Below, piece after piece: positions 1-11,415 of a DNA stretch of 64,000 nucleotides. Made by a program: the position numbers and the translations under genes. Where the stretch lies: the NCBI GenBank assembly GCA_013407085.1, contig JACCGJ010001565.1:1-64000 (forward strand), given 5' to 3'. Below the pieces are notes generated by a model that saw only the letters and a list, made by a program, of their open reading frames with translations, did no database searches and was not told where the DNA came from. Numbering within the stretch: the stretch's first letter is position 1; each line of letters starts with the position of its first letter. The DNA comes from Atriophallophorus winterbourni. Its lineage: Eukaryota; Platyhelminthes; Trematoda; Plagiorchiida; Microphallidae.

Positions 1-420
1 TTCTGAAAAATCCATAAGTATATATGCTCATCGAAAATGCGGTATATGTTTGTGTTCTGCAATATTTGAACCATTTGGTTCTAATTGTTTAAAATAAACC
101 AGTCTATCGGGAAAATGGACAGTTTGTTTTTTGGGTGGGCATTATTGATAAAACTTGCTGATCACGGGGCACATTTTCCTTAACACATTGATATCAATTG
201 TAACCATTTACCGCCGTCATAACAAGAGACAAATAATTTATCTTTAGTTACTCTCTTTGAAAATGAAAAGCAATCATGAATTGCATTATCGGATTGTTAA
301 TGTTGATAAAGCCGGGTGTGTTTCATGTGATTATTGATGTTTTTTAACTGCCTCAGCGCAGAAAATATATAAGGATCTCGCTAAATTTTTATGCAAATGT
401 ATTAATGCTGTTATTAATCA
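1..420. other. AT-rich DNA, no gene seen
   Basis: No reading frame or repeat was recognised before the RTE-like element. The left edge of that element is uncertain, so part of this stretch could be its 5' untranslated region. Confidence 0.4.
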
Positions 421-963
421 AACCAACTGATGGCTTACTGGCATCAACAGATGCGCAACAGCTGTCTGCTCCCGAAGTTGAAGACGGTTTTCAGGTCTCA
501 ATGGATGGCTACCGCCTGTTTAATGCTGAGCAGCCTCTAGTCAATTAAGTGCGGCCTCCACACGATCTGCTATCCTCATTAATGGCACGAGGATTTGGAA
601 TCAACGGACAAAAAGACTGTATTGTTTCCGCAAAAGCGAAACGAATTACTAGACAACAATGATCAATTCTGAAACTGGGAACCTGGAAAGTCCGGTCCAT
701 GCTCTCAGAATTTCATTACGACATCTTGATTATCAGAGGCTTGAGAAAATCTGCTGTGATTATCAATGAGCTATAAAGGCTGAGGGTCGACGTGGCTGCA
801 GCGCAATAGACGCGATTACCAGACACTGGCAGGCTAACAGAAAGCGTTTACACAATTTGGAAAGAAAGGGGTGCTAATGAGCTTCGACTGCATGGTGTTG
901 AATTTGCAGTTAGTACCATACTATTAAAACTTTGGAACCGAGCAGCAGCGGGAGCGAACGGAT

Positions 964-1188
964 TTGACTCTAAATCTGAAGTGCATTACTGGTACCATTA
1001 GGTTGGTCAACGTATATGCACCGAAGGTCTCTGCGACAAATGATGAGGAAGACGCTTTCTATCATAATCTCACAACAGTCCTCAAAAACGTTTCACAAAG
1101 AACTGTGTCGTCGTATTGGGTGATTTCACGTTCAGAGTTAGTGCAAATTACGAGTCTTGGCAAAAATGTCCAAAAAGGTTCGGAGTAG
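964..1188 (+). pseudogene. RTE endonuclease domain fragment
   Basis: Frame in the endonuclease part of the RTE-like element. LKCITGTIRLVNVYAPKVSA matches the usual VNVYAP core strand of LINE apurinic endonucleases. The following loop, LTTVLKNVSQ, corresponds to the helix before the catalytic GDFN segment; that segment is degraded around 1115-1135, where VVLGDF is readable only across a frameshift. No intact catalytic set is present. Confidence 0.6.
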
Positions 1189-1481
1189 GTAAAACAATGA
1201 AAATGAACAACGGCTTTTAGAACTGTGAACATAGTTCAGTCTTGCTTTCTTTTGAAAAAAACCGAGCATAAAGTCTCTTGAAAACATCTTCGCTCTAATC
1301 ATTGGCATCAGCATGATCTTATTCTTGTTAGGCGCACTAATATAGGAAGCGTACTCCTCACCAGATCATACCGAGGCGGAGACTGCGACACAGATCATTA
1401 ACTGTAATGTGCAAAACTGAAGTTTCCCCAGACGAGATTTCAGCGCGGCGAATTCTCTGCTAAATTACGGATAGACGACAC

Positions 1482-1825
1482 TCACATGTGCGAACTTAAT
1501 CTTGCTGCGTGATTCGCAAAAGCTGGAGCACGCTTTTGGGATGAAAACAAAAGGCATTCACCTACGCACGCAAAGTGATGGCAAGCTTTTCAACCTGGAC
1601 CGGTTGAAAGCACAACCCAAGGTATGGGATGTCCTAATCCGTCACCTGCTGTTTGCCGACGATGCAGTCATTATTCCTCACTCCCAAGAACACCTCCAGT
1701 CGCTAATTGACTGTTTTTCATCGGCATGCAAAATCTTTGGTCTAACAATCAGCATGAGCAAGACCGAAACCCAGATTCACTCGTGTGTGCGAACCTAATC
1801 TAGCGTCGCGATTTGCAAAAGCCTT
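1482..1825 (+). repeat. Misplaced RT FADD segment flanked by direct repeats
   Basis: Between the endonuclease and RT parts of the RTE-like element lies a piece encoding FADDAVIIPHSQEHLQ. It is a diverged second copy of the segment at about 3020-3270 in the same element (FAEDAAFIAHSQENLQ). It is bounded by an imperfect direct repeat of about 45 bp, at 1482-1525 and 1776-1820, sharing the words TGTGCGAAC and TTTGCAAAAGC. The order endonuclease, RT palm, RT fingers, RT palm cannot be ancestral, so this is a rearrangement or a nested insertion followed by decay. Confidence 0.6.
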
Positions 1826-2263
1826 CACATCCGAGTTCTAAAAGACAAACCCAAACGAATCGGTTTCAGAAAATGGGAATCGATAAAAATCTGCATATGC
1901 TGAAACGCACTTTCCACTTTTGGTCCAAAGAAAGCTCGAACGAGCGACTAGTTCGAAGCAAAAGCTTCTGAGATGACTGCTGTGTTTAATGAGAAACGCC
2001 CAACATTCTTGAGGTTCAAAGGTATGCCAACAGATGAAAACTTACGTCTTCTACGAACAGCTAAAAATAAGGTCCAACAGACTGCAAGGCGGTGTGTAAA
2101 CGAATATTAAACTGGAGTTAGCCTCAATATTCAAAAATCTGCGGATACCGGAAATTTTCACGGCATGTATGATGAGATCAAGTGACCCATTGGCACAAAA
2201 AAACGTAAAACGGCTCCCATTAAGTCTTCATCTGGTAAGCCGATTGTCGACAAAACTCAACAG

Positions 2264-3433
2264 ATGGAAAGATGGGTAGAGCACTTCTCCTCTCTCTACT
2301 CTAGGGACAGTACGGTTCTACAGCACGCACTTGAAAATGTCGAGCGGTTGCTGACCATTAAATATATAGATAACCCTCCTACTCTTGATGTGCAGAATAA
2401 GGCAATCGACCGCTTAGCGAATAGGAAGGGCCCTGGTGACGACGGAATTTCACCTGAGCTCATCAAATGCGGTAGAGCAGCATTATTACAACCTATTCAC
2501 CATTTGCTCCTTCGGTGCTGGCAGGAGGGGTTGTCTCATAAGAGATACGCGACACAAAGATCATCACGCTATTTAAGAATAAGGGTGACAGAGACATCTC
2601 CCTTTTGAATGTCGTAGGCAAATTGTTTGCTAAAGTCTTACAGATCCGGCTACTAGTTTTACCTGATAGAATTTACTCCGAATCTCAATGTGGCTTCCGC
2701 AAAGGAAGATCAACCGTTGACATTATCTTCTCCCTGAGACAACTTCAAGAAAACTGTCGGGAACAGCATATGCCATTATACGCTGTTTTTATTGATTCAA
2801 CTAAGGCATTCGACTACGTCAGCAGGAAGGGTCTTTTCAGAATGCTTGATCTGATAGGCTGCCCCCAAGGCTGCTCAGACTCGTCATTTCGTTCCACTCA
2901 GGCATGAAAGGCTCAGTCCATTTTAACAGTTGCAGTTCAGAAGCATTTGAAATTCGCCGAGGCGTCAAACAAGGGTGTGTTTTTGCTCCCACGCTGTTCG
3001 GCATTTTCTTTGCTCTGCTTCTGAAGCACGCTCTTAGGACAAGAACAGAAGGCATTTACATACGCATGCGAAGTAAGGGTAAGCTTTTCAACCTCACCGG
3101 TTGAGAGCACAAACCAAAGCGCGGGATGTGATAGTCCGTGACCTGTTGTTTGCCGAAGATGCAGCCTTCATTGCTCACTCCCAAGAGAACCTACAGTCGC
3201 TAATGGACTGTTTTTCGTCGGCATGCAAAGACTTTGGTCTAACAATCAGCATGAGCAAGACCAAAGTCCTTCGTCATGGGACTGTATCGCCTCACATCAT
3301 CACTGTTAAAAACTGTCAGCTTGAACCAGTACATCATTTCACATATGTTGGTTCAACCATTGCGGATAACCTCTCGCTAGACACGGAGATTGATAAGCGG
3401 ATTGGCAGAGCAGCCGCTATTTGTCCCGATTGA
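2264..3433 (+). pseudogene. RTE reverse transcriptase domain, three frames
   Basis: Reverse transcriptase core in three pieces. The frame at 2264-2608 holds MERWVEHFSSLYSRDS and the RT finger motif KGPGDDGISPELIK. The frame at 2605-2907 holds CGFRKGRSTVDIIFSLRQL and the palm motif FIDSTKAFDYVSR; canonical families read DFxKAFD, so the first catalytic Asp is replaced. The frame at 2904-3433 holds RRGVKQGCVFAPTLF and FAEDAAF, where the usual catalytic FADD has become FAED. Two frameshifts and a TGA near 3104 break it. The last frame ends in the thumb-like THIDKRIGRA region. It is inactive as it stands. Confidence 0.8.
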
Positions 3434-3439
3434 ACTCTC

Positions 3440-4145
3440 GTGTTTAGGGTAACCGCAAGCTGACTGTAAAGACAAAGATGATGGTATACAGTGCGTGCGG
3501 ACTAAATGCTTTACTATACGGCAGTGAAACCTGGACAACCCACGCAAGACACGAACGGAAACTGAATGCTTTCCATCTACGAAGCATCCGTAGTATCTTG
3601 AACATATCGTAGATGGACAGAGTGACTAACTCTGAAGTGCTTTCCGAAGCTGGTCTACAGAGCATGTTCACCCTATTACGTCAACGCCGCCTGTGGTGGC
3701 TTGGTCATGTCTATAGAATGGAAAATGGTCGTATTTCGAAAGATCTACTTTATGGTGAGTTGCAATTAGCAAGTCGACCATTGGGCAGACCGCACTTGCG
3801 GTAAAAAATGTTTGCAAAAGAGATATGAAAGCTCTTGACATTGACCCCGCGAGCTGGGAAAAACTTGCTCTTGACCGCTCACTTTGGCGGCATTGTGTAA
3901 AACGTGGTCTGCTAGTTTGGGAGTAGCATATACCGCTCTTGGCTACTGAACGCAGATCACGCCGCCGGCTTGCTACTGATGCCCTACAACAAAGTTCTGA
4001 CTATCGTTGTTAGCGCTGCGGGAGAGATTGTTCCTCCCGAATAAGACTGTTTAGTCATTCAAAAAGCTGTAAAACATGAAATTCATGCGATTGTGGTGTA
4101 CATCCATGGTCGACATCGACCGACGGAGGCCGACACACCAGCATA
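3440..4145 (+). pseudogene. RTE C-terminal domain and 3' tail
   Basis: Continues the RTE element after the RT. Readable words include ETWTTHARHERKLNAFHLRS, MDRVTNSEVLSEAGLQSMF and RRLWWLGHVYRMENGRISK, the conserved C-terminal region of this LINE type, followed by a degraded zinc-finger-like end. A stop replaces the Trp before MDRVT (3611), and another stop follows HLR near 3804. The intact counterpart is at 62129-62716. Confidence 0.75.
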
Positions 4146-5930
4146 ATTCTGAGTTGGTGGAACAGATTTTTCGGGACACATTGAGTGAACTTGTGTCGTT
4201 ATGTAATGTGATCGGCTATAAAAACGTTCTTTGTCTGGAGCTCGATACCGATTATAGGTTTTTCAACATCCGATATCGAAAAGACGAATAACAATGCAAG
4301 TCTGAGTCAAAGATTGAACTTAAGATGTTTATTATCATAAGCCTGGATTTCTGATTCATTGGCTGCCTGTTAGGTGTGCCTCATGGCGCAGGTAACGTTT
4401 TTTCACCATTGAACCTTATACCACTAACCTGGGCGAAATTGTATACCAAGAAGTTGAGTTGATTTGACACGACACAGACCTATAGAAGACGACTAACGGG
4501 TTCATAGGAAGACCTCACCATTACTGACTGGCTACCCTTTTTCCCGGCTCGGTGGCAGTGCCAGCCCTTATATCCTTACAACCAGGTGACTGTTAAATCG
4601 TTGCATCTCTAAAACGACGGTAATAATAGCGAGGTTATTTAGCATCGGTTACAACGCGGTGCTCCCTAAATACAATCCGTATAATCTTTTGTCGTCGTGA
4701 TCGTCGAAGATTTGAAATAGACAAAATGAAAAAAACCTTATGGCATTGGTAGGTGCTTCTCTGCAGCTTTCGACTGAAAGATATTCTGGATGCTTGATTG
4801 AATCGTTAGTCACATACTGTTCTGTGCAAACTGAAATGACCGGAACTACTTCTGCTTCTCGATCGATTGTGAAATCCAAATTTGAATGTTTTCGGACGGG
4901 TAGCCTAAGAGTTACGACTTGGAATACCATCCACAGTTTGACCGACGCAATTAAGCGTTTATGAATCTTTCTCCATACTGGCACATTTGAATAGCTTTGT
5001 TAGTGCAACCATTCCGTTGTGAGATTAAATCTAGCTGTCGGATTTACCGAGGAGAATTTGCAAATACGACCTTTCAAAATGTCAAAAGTGCCGGATGCAT
5101 ATGTATATAGTGATGAGTTCTCGGCCTTAAGCGTTGTAGAGTAATTGTGCAAGTGAAAACCTCTGAAAAATAAAAAGGGGTTGTAATTTATTATGTACTA
5201 ATTTTCGGGTGACAGCGTTCGTTATAAAGTTGGATGCATCGCTAGTCAAAGAAAAACGGTTAGAAAAATAAGTGATAAAATGAATGAGAACATTAGCATT
5301 GCCAATTGATTTGTTTAGCAGATTGAAATTTAGTGAGTTCTTTGGAGTTCGAAGATATTTCTTGGTTTTGATTTGCGCAAAAGTTTGTTGAGATTATTCA
5401 GTACATTCGGGCAATGAGGCAAAAAGCGACGGTAATATTCAATCACACAGTGAAATTTTAAAATTGTTCAATAGATGTAAGCTTTGGAAAATCTTGAATC
5501 ACAGCTACTCTAGCATCAGAAGAATTGATGGTGTTGTAGCAATATGTAATTTAGCGTCTCAAGTGATTGTATTTTCATTTGGCTTTGATGCTTGTTTTAA
5601 TCAACATACTACTTAATATACTTTTCCATGCGTATTCTTGTTCGACATTGTTTGCATGGGTTTTGACTATATTATTGAATGATCAGACCAGAATAACAAA
5701 ATACGAATGCCTGAACATTAAACATTAATCTCATAAAAAATTTGATAGAAGGCTACCGGTAGTGAACTTGCGAAGATGATAGAGCATAAATTTTATGGTA
5801 TACAGCAATGGTAACCGTACAGATAAATGAAAGAATAGAATGGAGCGCGGTAATAAAGACTCCCTCTGATTAATTAGCAGGTTCGAGAAACGCAACACTG
5901 CAAGACCGTTCTTCATAGGTCAACGTTCAA
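4146..5930. other. Unassigned region with one dispersed repeat
   Basis: No convincing gene. An open frame continues at 4146-4291 from the RTE tail but is unrecognised. The stretch at 4340-4620 is richer in GC and could be another repeat. The minus-strand dispersed repeat at 4650-4985 is listed separately; the remainder is AT-rich. Confidence 0.35.
4860..4995 (-). repeat. Dispersed repeat shared with the SINE-like units
   Basis: Read on the minus strand, this contains TGTGCCAGTATGGAGAAAGA and the adjoining words CATAAACGCTTAATTG and TGGATGGTA. These match the segment immediately upstream of both tRNA-like regions at 11450-11525 and 11875-11945. It therefore looks like another diverged copy of the same family; its tRNA-like part is poorly preserved. 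Confidence 0.5.
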
Positions 5931-5934
5931 TGTC

Positions 5935-6475
5935 CATACTTGTCTGTTACAACGGGAATTGTACAGTTGGTTTCGATAAAATCTATCACAGAGCAACAAA
6001 GTTAGTGATGGGTCTTCGCAATGTTCCGTACACCAAAAGATTGCGACGTCTGGGTCTATGCGACTTTACCCAAAGGAGGATACGACGCGATATTATTCTG
6101 ACTTATAGAATTGTGTCTACCGAAGGACATCCACTAAAACACTTGTTTGATGTGTGTGATGGGAAAGTGACACGCGGACATACCTTATCCCTTTACGTCC
6201 CAAGTTCCCGTATTGACTGTCGGCGCCATTTTTTCGCCATACGTGCTATATTTCTTTGGAATTCCTACCCCAACATGTGGTGGACTCTCCTTGCCTGGCG
6301 GCGTTTAAAGCGAAATTGGACTTACATATGCAAAAGAATAACATTCGTGAGCCTTACATTTGATATTCTCTATTGCTTTTATACTATTGTATTTTTTCAT
6401 GTTTTATTCATACCGTTATCCTGTGGTGTTGTAAAGTATTTACTTTTTTAATCATAAATCTTTGAATCTTTGAAT
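5935..6475 (+). mobile_element. CR1-like LINE, 5'-truncated 3' end
   Basis: Encodes the C-terminal end of a CR1-type reverse transcriptase: IYHRATKLVMGLRNVPYTKR, RRLGLCDFTQRRIRRDI and AIRAIFLWNSYPNMW, all recurring in the other CR1 copies here. The 3' end carries a short tandem TTTGAATC, typical of CR1 ends. The frame is long (173 codons) and only lightly damaged, so this is one of the younger fragments. It begins inside the RT thumb, with no endonuclease or palm. Confidence 0.8.
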
Positions 6476-6479
6476 ATGA

Positions 6480-7125
6480 ATCGACTGTGGTCACTCCGCG
6501 TTCGTGCGAGAATGTCATTACATTCCCGGTTATAAAGGAAGCACCTTCATCCGAATGAATGAAATACGGCAAAAATAGTGAAAACATGTCAATGAGGCGC
6601 TGTTTGATTGTGTACGCCTTGATATCCGAGCAAGAAAATACAAACGGAAAACAAATTTTTTATCGATCTACCATTATATTATATTATATTTTATTATTCA
6701 TCTAATATTATAACATGCGAGGTTTTCTACAACAGAAGGTCTTCGTTCACTAGATCTCAGCTTTCGAGAGTAAAAATGCTACTCGAGACAAAATTGCTTC
6801 ATTTTCGAAAAATTAGCGATATCGGATTTATCGAACTAAACCACCACAGGCACGTTTCGATCCATCAATTCTCTATTAAGCGCTTCATAACTATTAGAGA
6901 CATATTGAAACGACGTACATTCACTGTTGTAAGTAAGCAGATGAATTTCATCAGAAAATGGGATATAAAACGAAACTAGTATGCAAACATACCGATTACT
7001 GGGCGCTGTGATTTTAGTGCAACAGGAAGAGGGAAGAGAATCAATTGCTTGAAACGATCCAGGTCCCGTTTTATCTTTCCGAACGAATTTTCATCTTCTG
7101 GTAAGCAGATTTATTATGCGGCGAA
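6480..7125. other. AT-rich DNA, no gene seen
   Basis: Only a 67-codon frame at 6776-6979 is present, without recognisable motifs. A TTATA-rich tract lies near 6670-6715. Confidence 0.35.
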
Positions 7126-7129
7126 AGTG

Positions 7130-7365
7130 CACATTTTGCGTTTGAATTACAACGACCTGACGACGGCAAACAGCCAGGTACCGGTAGAGGTGTGTAAGCG
7201 ATGGGGATGTGAGCAACACATTACTTTGGTCATCCATAAGCGCCTTGAGTGCTTTGACCAAGAATCACTTTGTGATTTTGTGTCTGAACATCGTGGTTCG
7301 TTGTACGAACCCTATATAACTGTGGCATACAAGCATAACTTTCTTTACAACACTTACTGTTAAGC
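7130..7365 (+). repeat. Hammerhead-bearing dispersed repeat, copy a
   Basis: Diverged copy of the repeat seen best at 52540-52965. The ribozyme-like part reads CTGACGA (7157-7163), a GGC/GCC stem II with AAACA loop, then GGTAC where GAAAC is expected, then a GTGTGTAAG stem I strand. Downstream words shared with other copies are GAGCAACACATTACTTTGG and CGTGGTTCGTTGTACGAAC. The second core block is mutated, so cleavage is unlikely. Confidence 0.65.
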
Positions 7366-7539
7366 AGCGCGTAAGTATTTCTCCAATTTGCGATTATGCT
7401 AGTCTTTATCTTTCCACAAACATAAACAAATTTACCACCGAAAATTTGTTTGCGAATTAAATAACAAAGTTAATCAGCATCGCCAGGATTAGAATTATAT
7501 TAACTTCTATATCGACTCACAAATCTAAATTGGAAAATT

Positions 7540-7965
7540 TTGCGCCCCCGCATATTAGAAATGGCGAGCGAAAATGATAGCATCTACGAAGTTAGCGATG
7601 CCACGGCGGCTTTTTGTTTGCAATTGTTGTCTTCTTCCGATACCTTATCATCACTGGATTTGCCGAAGCGTTCCTATATATTATCGCAAATTTCCGCAAG
7701 TGTGTCACGCCGAACTTTGTTGACGGACACGGCAAAAATTACAGTGATGCTGGGTCGAAATTAGTTCAGCCATAGTTGCTGCAAAATGAAATCGTCTAAC
7801 TTTGTATTTATGAGACGCATTAGCTGTGACGGCATTCTATACCTATGTTCTACTCCTGAAAGCAAGTGCTCTAGTCAAGCTTTATCACAAGCCCTAGTGC
7901 ACTTAAGCACGATAGAATTCAACATTCCTATTTTGTGTAATGTGAGGGCATAGGATCAATAACAT
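7540..7965 (+). pseudogene. Possible gypsy gag remnant, one in-frame stop
   Basis: A reading frame from 7540 is interrupted by one TAG (7762) and continues in the same frame to about 7960. Words such as MASENDSIYEVSD and LLTDTAKITVMLG vaguely resemble the gag N terminus of gypsy-type elements (SDTAKI is my recollection of that family). Gypsy pol pieces lie downstream at 9680 and 12180 in the same orientation, so this may be the 5' part of the same element. The assignment is tentative; it could also be an unrelated gene fragment. Confidence 0.3.
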
Positions 7966-8329
7966 CCAAATGCTCATTTTGAAATATATGACGGTAACTG
8001 CGAAAGTATGAAACAAAACACGAAATGTTGTTATATAATTTTCAATAGCAAAATATGTTGAAATCAAGGTTGTTTCATCCGATACCGCTCACTTGCGAAT
8101 CAGAACGTTCGAAACACATTAGGGCAAACTTGCTAAATATAAGAGTTCTGAGTAAAAAGTGGGAACAAGAACACCAATTACGCAGTAGATCAAGGAAGAA
8201 ACATAACAGAGGAACATAACAGAGGAACCAGCTTGCGGTGAATGAAAATTCAATGTCTAGTGCTATTATCCACACAAAATTATTTCCGGATCCGAACTAC
8301 GGTGTGTCACGTTGTACGAAACAGATAAT

Positions 8330-9305
8330 TCACGAAACTGAAAATCGTGATGATACGTCAATCGTGCTATTACAAAAGGATCTTGATACGCTTCACAGCT
8401 GGTCGTTGAAGAACAAACTGCCGTTTAACTTCAACAAATGCAGGATCATGAATGCGGGGAATCAAGTAGAGTTCACATATCACATAGGTTCGCATGTCCT
8501 TGAAAATTGCAGTGAAGAAAAAAATTTGGGTTTCTGGATATGCTCCAGTTAAAAAACATCACTTCAAACTAACACTGCCTTTAAAAAAGCAGCACGTGTT
8601 CTAAATCTACTCAAACGGGTATTTGGGAAATTTTCGCACAAGATATTCCCAAGGATCATGAATACATACTTGAGACCAGTCATGGAATACGGTGTGCAGT
8701 CATGGGCTCCGTGGCTCAAGAGGGATGTGGAACTTATGTAGCGAATCTATCACCGCTCAACAAAACTAGTTCTCAGCATGCGAAACAAACCATATAAAGA
8801 AAGGATAGCTCAACTGAATCTGTTCGACTTTCCCTATCGGCGAATCAGAGGAGAACTTATCTTACTTTACAAAACATTCCATACCCCGAACCATCCCTTA
8901 CAGGATTTATTCACGCGAAGGGATACGAGAAATTATCGGACCCATTAATATGAGCTTGTCCTACCCCATTTCCGCCTGAACTATAGAAGGTATTTTTACT
9001 CTGTCCGTGTCTGTTTAAGTTGGAACAGTATGCCTGTGCTCACTCCACTAGCTTGCATGACTTTAAAACGAAATTAGACGACTTTTTATTGCATTATTCG
9101 TTTCCAGAACACTTATATACTGTTCAATCTGTACTAACATAGATGGAAATGGAAGTACATTTGAAAAGGAAGTGAAATTACAAGTTGCTACAAATCTTCC
9201 TTATATTGTTTATACACCTAAATTTCAATTTTTACCATCCTATGGTTGTTATTAAGCTTGTTGCTTTTTAGACCATTAAAAACCTTGAATTACCTTGCTG
9301 TTAAC
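8330..9305 (+). mobile_element. CR1-like LINE, RT thumb to 3' end
   Basis: Starts after the RT palm: LQKDLDTLHSWSLKNKLPFN, then IMNTYLRPVMEYGVQSWAPW and IYHRSTKLVLSMRNKPYK are readable across frameshifts. The nearly identical segment at 61300-61930 belongs to another copy of the same subfamily. The 3' end carries TTTTTAGACCATTAAAA and TTGAATTACC. A stop replaces a residue after VELM near 8739 (also present as a stop in the copy at 61660). It lies between gag-like and pol-like pieces of a gypsy element, so it probably inserted into that element. Confidence 0.8.
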
Positions 9306-9639
9306 CTTCATGACTCACAACCAATTAACCAAGCAGTACCAGTATGTGAAGATATGTCGCTGTCACTGCTTTCTTTTACTAATGTTTATCTTATTTCACC
9401 GCTCACCGTAATCATTTTTCATTCCAGATTGCGTAACCTAATTTCTAGAAGATTAAAATCTTATTATCAAGCCTTCGTCTTTTAATATTCTGATTGATCG
9501 AATCTTTGAGCAAAATGTTCATAACAAATAAATCTTTTAGAAATTGATCGGCTTTCTCGTTTTGAACGTAATGAAACTGCTCCAAATGCTTCTGATGCTT
9601 AAAATTTTTGGGTGCAATTCCTCTATATATTCACAATGT

Positions 9640-10415
9640 TACTTGGTGTCGTAAACTCACATGAACCAGAAAAACTAAATGATACTCATTCATTTTCTTC
9701 TTCCTTCTATTTATAAACGCGTTCTTCAATGCATTTTCTGCACATCAGCCATTTCTACTCCGCGATCTAAAAAACGTACAGTCGAAAAACGTCGTTTTTG
9801 CACAACATCCATTGGCTACTTTCAAGCAAGTTTCAAGCTAAAACCAGCTTGTGGAAAAAACAGGACAATTACTCTCGGCATACCGTTCTGCTGAATTTGA
9901 GAAACATGGTGCATCTGTCTCACAATTTTTAATATGCTCTATCATCACCGCTGCTTATCCAGCTTTTTTCGCAAAAGCCATCATTAGAGTCATTGTATAA
10001 GATGTGAATTTGGATGCATTGATCAACACTGGAAGTTCAAAACGTTTCGTTTGTGAATCACTTTTGAAGAGGCATCAATTTCTCTCACATCTATCACACA
10101 GCAGCATCGTTTCATCTTCTACATGATTATGAATCGATACGAAGGGATACTGTTTTGTTTCTTCATTTTATAACAGAACTATTCATAACGTTGTTAAAAT
10201 TGTCGTACTCACACAATTGTGAACCGATGTCCTTATTGGAAAAAATTGCTTAAATCATCATGAGAACGTTTAACTCAATTTTCTGTGTGTAGCTTAACGG
10301 CAGCTTGTCTGCTCAAGCGTACGAGGTTTGCGTATTTAATGGCTACATTGAGACCAATTCGAGTAAACTCACCGAGATTTAATAACGCAGATAAATTATT
10401 TATCATATCTGAAGT
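9640..10415 (+). pseudogene. Gypsy-type gag-pol remnant: zinc knuckle, protease, RT start
   Basis: Remnant of an LTR-retrotransposon polyprotein. A zinc-knuckle-like stretch (CIFC then PRSK, GYFQASF) lies at about 9735-9835. It is followed in another frame by an aspartic-protease-like motif, DALINTGSSKRFV (10013-10051), where the catalytic Asp of the usual D-T-G is Asn. The frame at 10285-10413 (SVCSLTAACLLKR, then PRFNNADKLFI) resembles the protease-RT linker of gypsy elements and runs into the assembly gap. Several frameshifts are present. The same strand carries an integrase-like piece beyond the gap. No LTRs were identified. Confidence 0.55.
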
Positions 10416-11415
10416 NNNNNNNNNNNNNNNNNNNNNNNNNNNNNNNNNNNNNNNNNNNNNNNNNNNNNNNNNNNNNNNNNNNNNNNNNNNNNNNNNNNNN
10501 NNNNNNNNNNNNNNNNNNNNNNNNNNNNNNNNNNNNNNNNNNNNNNNNNNNNNNNNNNNNNNNNNNNNNNNNNNNNNNNNNNNNNNNNNNNNNNNNNNNN
10601 NNNNNNNNNNNNNNNNNNNNNNNNNNNNNNNNNNNNNNNNNNNNNNNNNNNNNNNNNNNNNNNNNNNNNNNNNNNNNNNNNNNNNNNNNNNNNNNNNNNN
10701 NNNNNNNNNNNNNNNNNNNNNNNNNNNNNNNNNNNNNNNNNNNNNNNNNNNNNNNNNNNNNNNNNNNNNNNNNNNNNNNNNNNNNNNNNNNNNNNNNNNN
10801 NNNNNNNNNNNNNNNNNNNNNNNNNNNNNNNNNNNNNNNNNNNNNNNNNNNNNNNNNNNNNNNNNNNNNNNNNNNNNNNNNNNNNNNNNNNNNNNNNNNN
10901 NNNNNNNNNNNNNNNNNNNNNNNNNNNNNNNNNNNNNNNNNNNNNNNNNNNNNNNNNNNNNNNNNNNNNNNNNNNNNNNNNNNNNNNNNNNNNNNNNNNN
11001 NNNNNNNNNNNNNNNNNNNNNNNNNNNNNNNNNNNNNNNNNNNNNNNNNNNNNNNNNNNNNNNNNNNNNNNNNNNNNNNNNNNNNNNNNNNNNNNNNNNN
11101 NNNNNNNNNNNNNNNNNNNNNNNNNNNNNNNNNNNNNNNNNNNNNNNNNNNNNNNNNNNNNNNNNNNNNNNNNNNNNNNNNNNNNNNNNNNNNNNNNNNN
11201 NNNNNNNNNNNNNNNNNNNNNNNNNNNNNNNNNNNNNNNNNNNNNNNNNNNNNNNNNNNNNNNNNNNNNNNNNNNNNNNNNNNNNNNNNNNNNNNNNNNN
11301 NNNNNNNNNNNNNNNNNNNNNNNNNNNNNNNNNNNNNNNNNNNNNNNNNNNNNNNNNNNNNNNNNNNNNNNNNNNNNNNNNNNNNNNNNNNNNNNNNNNN
11401 NNNNNNNNNNNNNNN
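10416..11415. other. Assembly gap of 1,000 N
   Basis: Exactly 1,000 unknown bases, probably a scaffold gap whose length may be nominal. Reading frames that cross it are artefacts. From the flanks it should contain gypsy RT/RNase H sequence and the start of a SINE-like unit. Confidence 0.98.

Larger units (their letters stand above)
420..4145 (+). mobile_element. RTE-like non-LTR retrotransposon, broken
   Basis: Remnant of an autonomous LINE encoding an AP-type endonuclease followed by a reverse transcriptase. Near 665 a frame reads LKLGTWKVRSML, like the N terminus of RTE endonucleases. From 2264 to 3433 three consecutive frames carry RT fingers and palm, and from 3440 to 4078 the C-terminal connection domain follows. 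The element ends near 4145 with a conserved tail (TGGTCGACATCGACC then a purine-rich GGAGGCC), which recurs at four other places in the window followed by CAA-type microsatellite, as RTE 3' ends often are. Many stops and frameshifts make it inactive. The 5' limit is uncertain; the RTE assignment comes from family knowledge of the protein, not from a search. Confidence 0.8.

Noticed and set aside
4649..4984. 111-codon minus-strand frame
   Set aside because: Most of it overlaps a dispersed repeat shared with the SINE-like units; no protein motif is seen.
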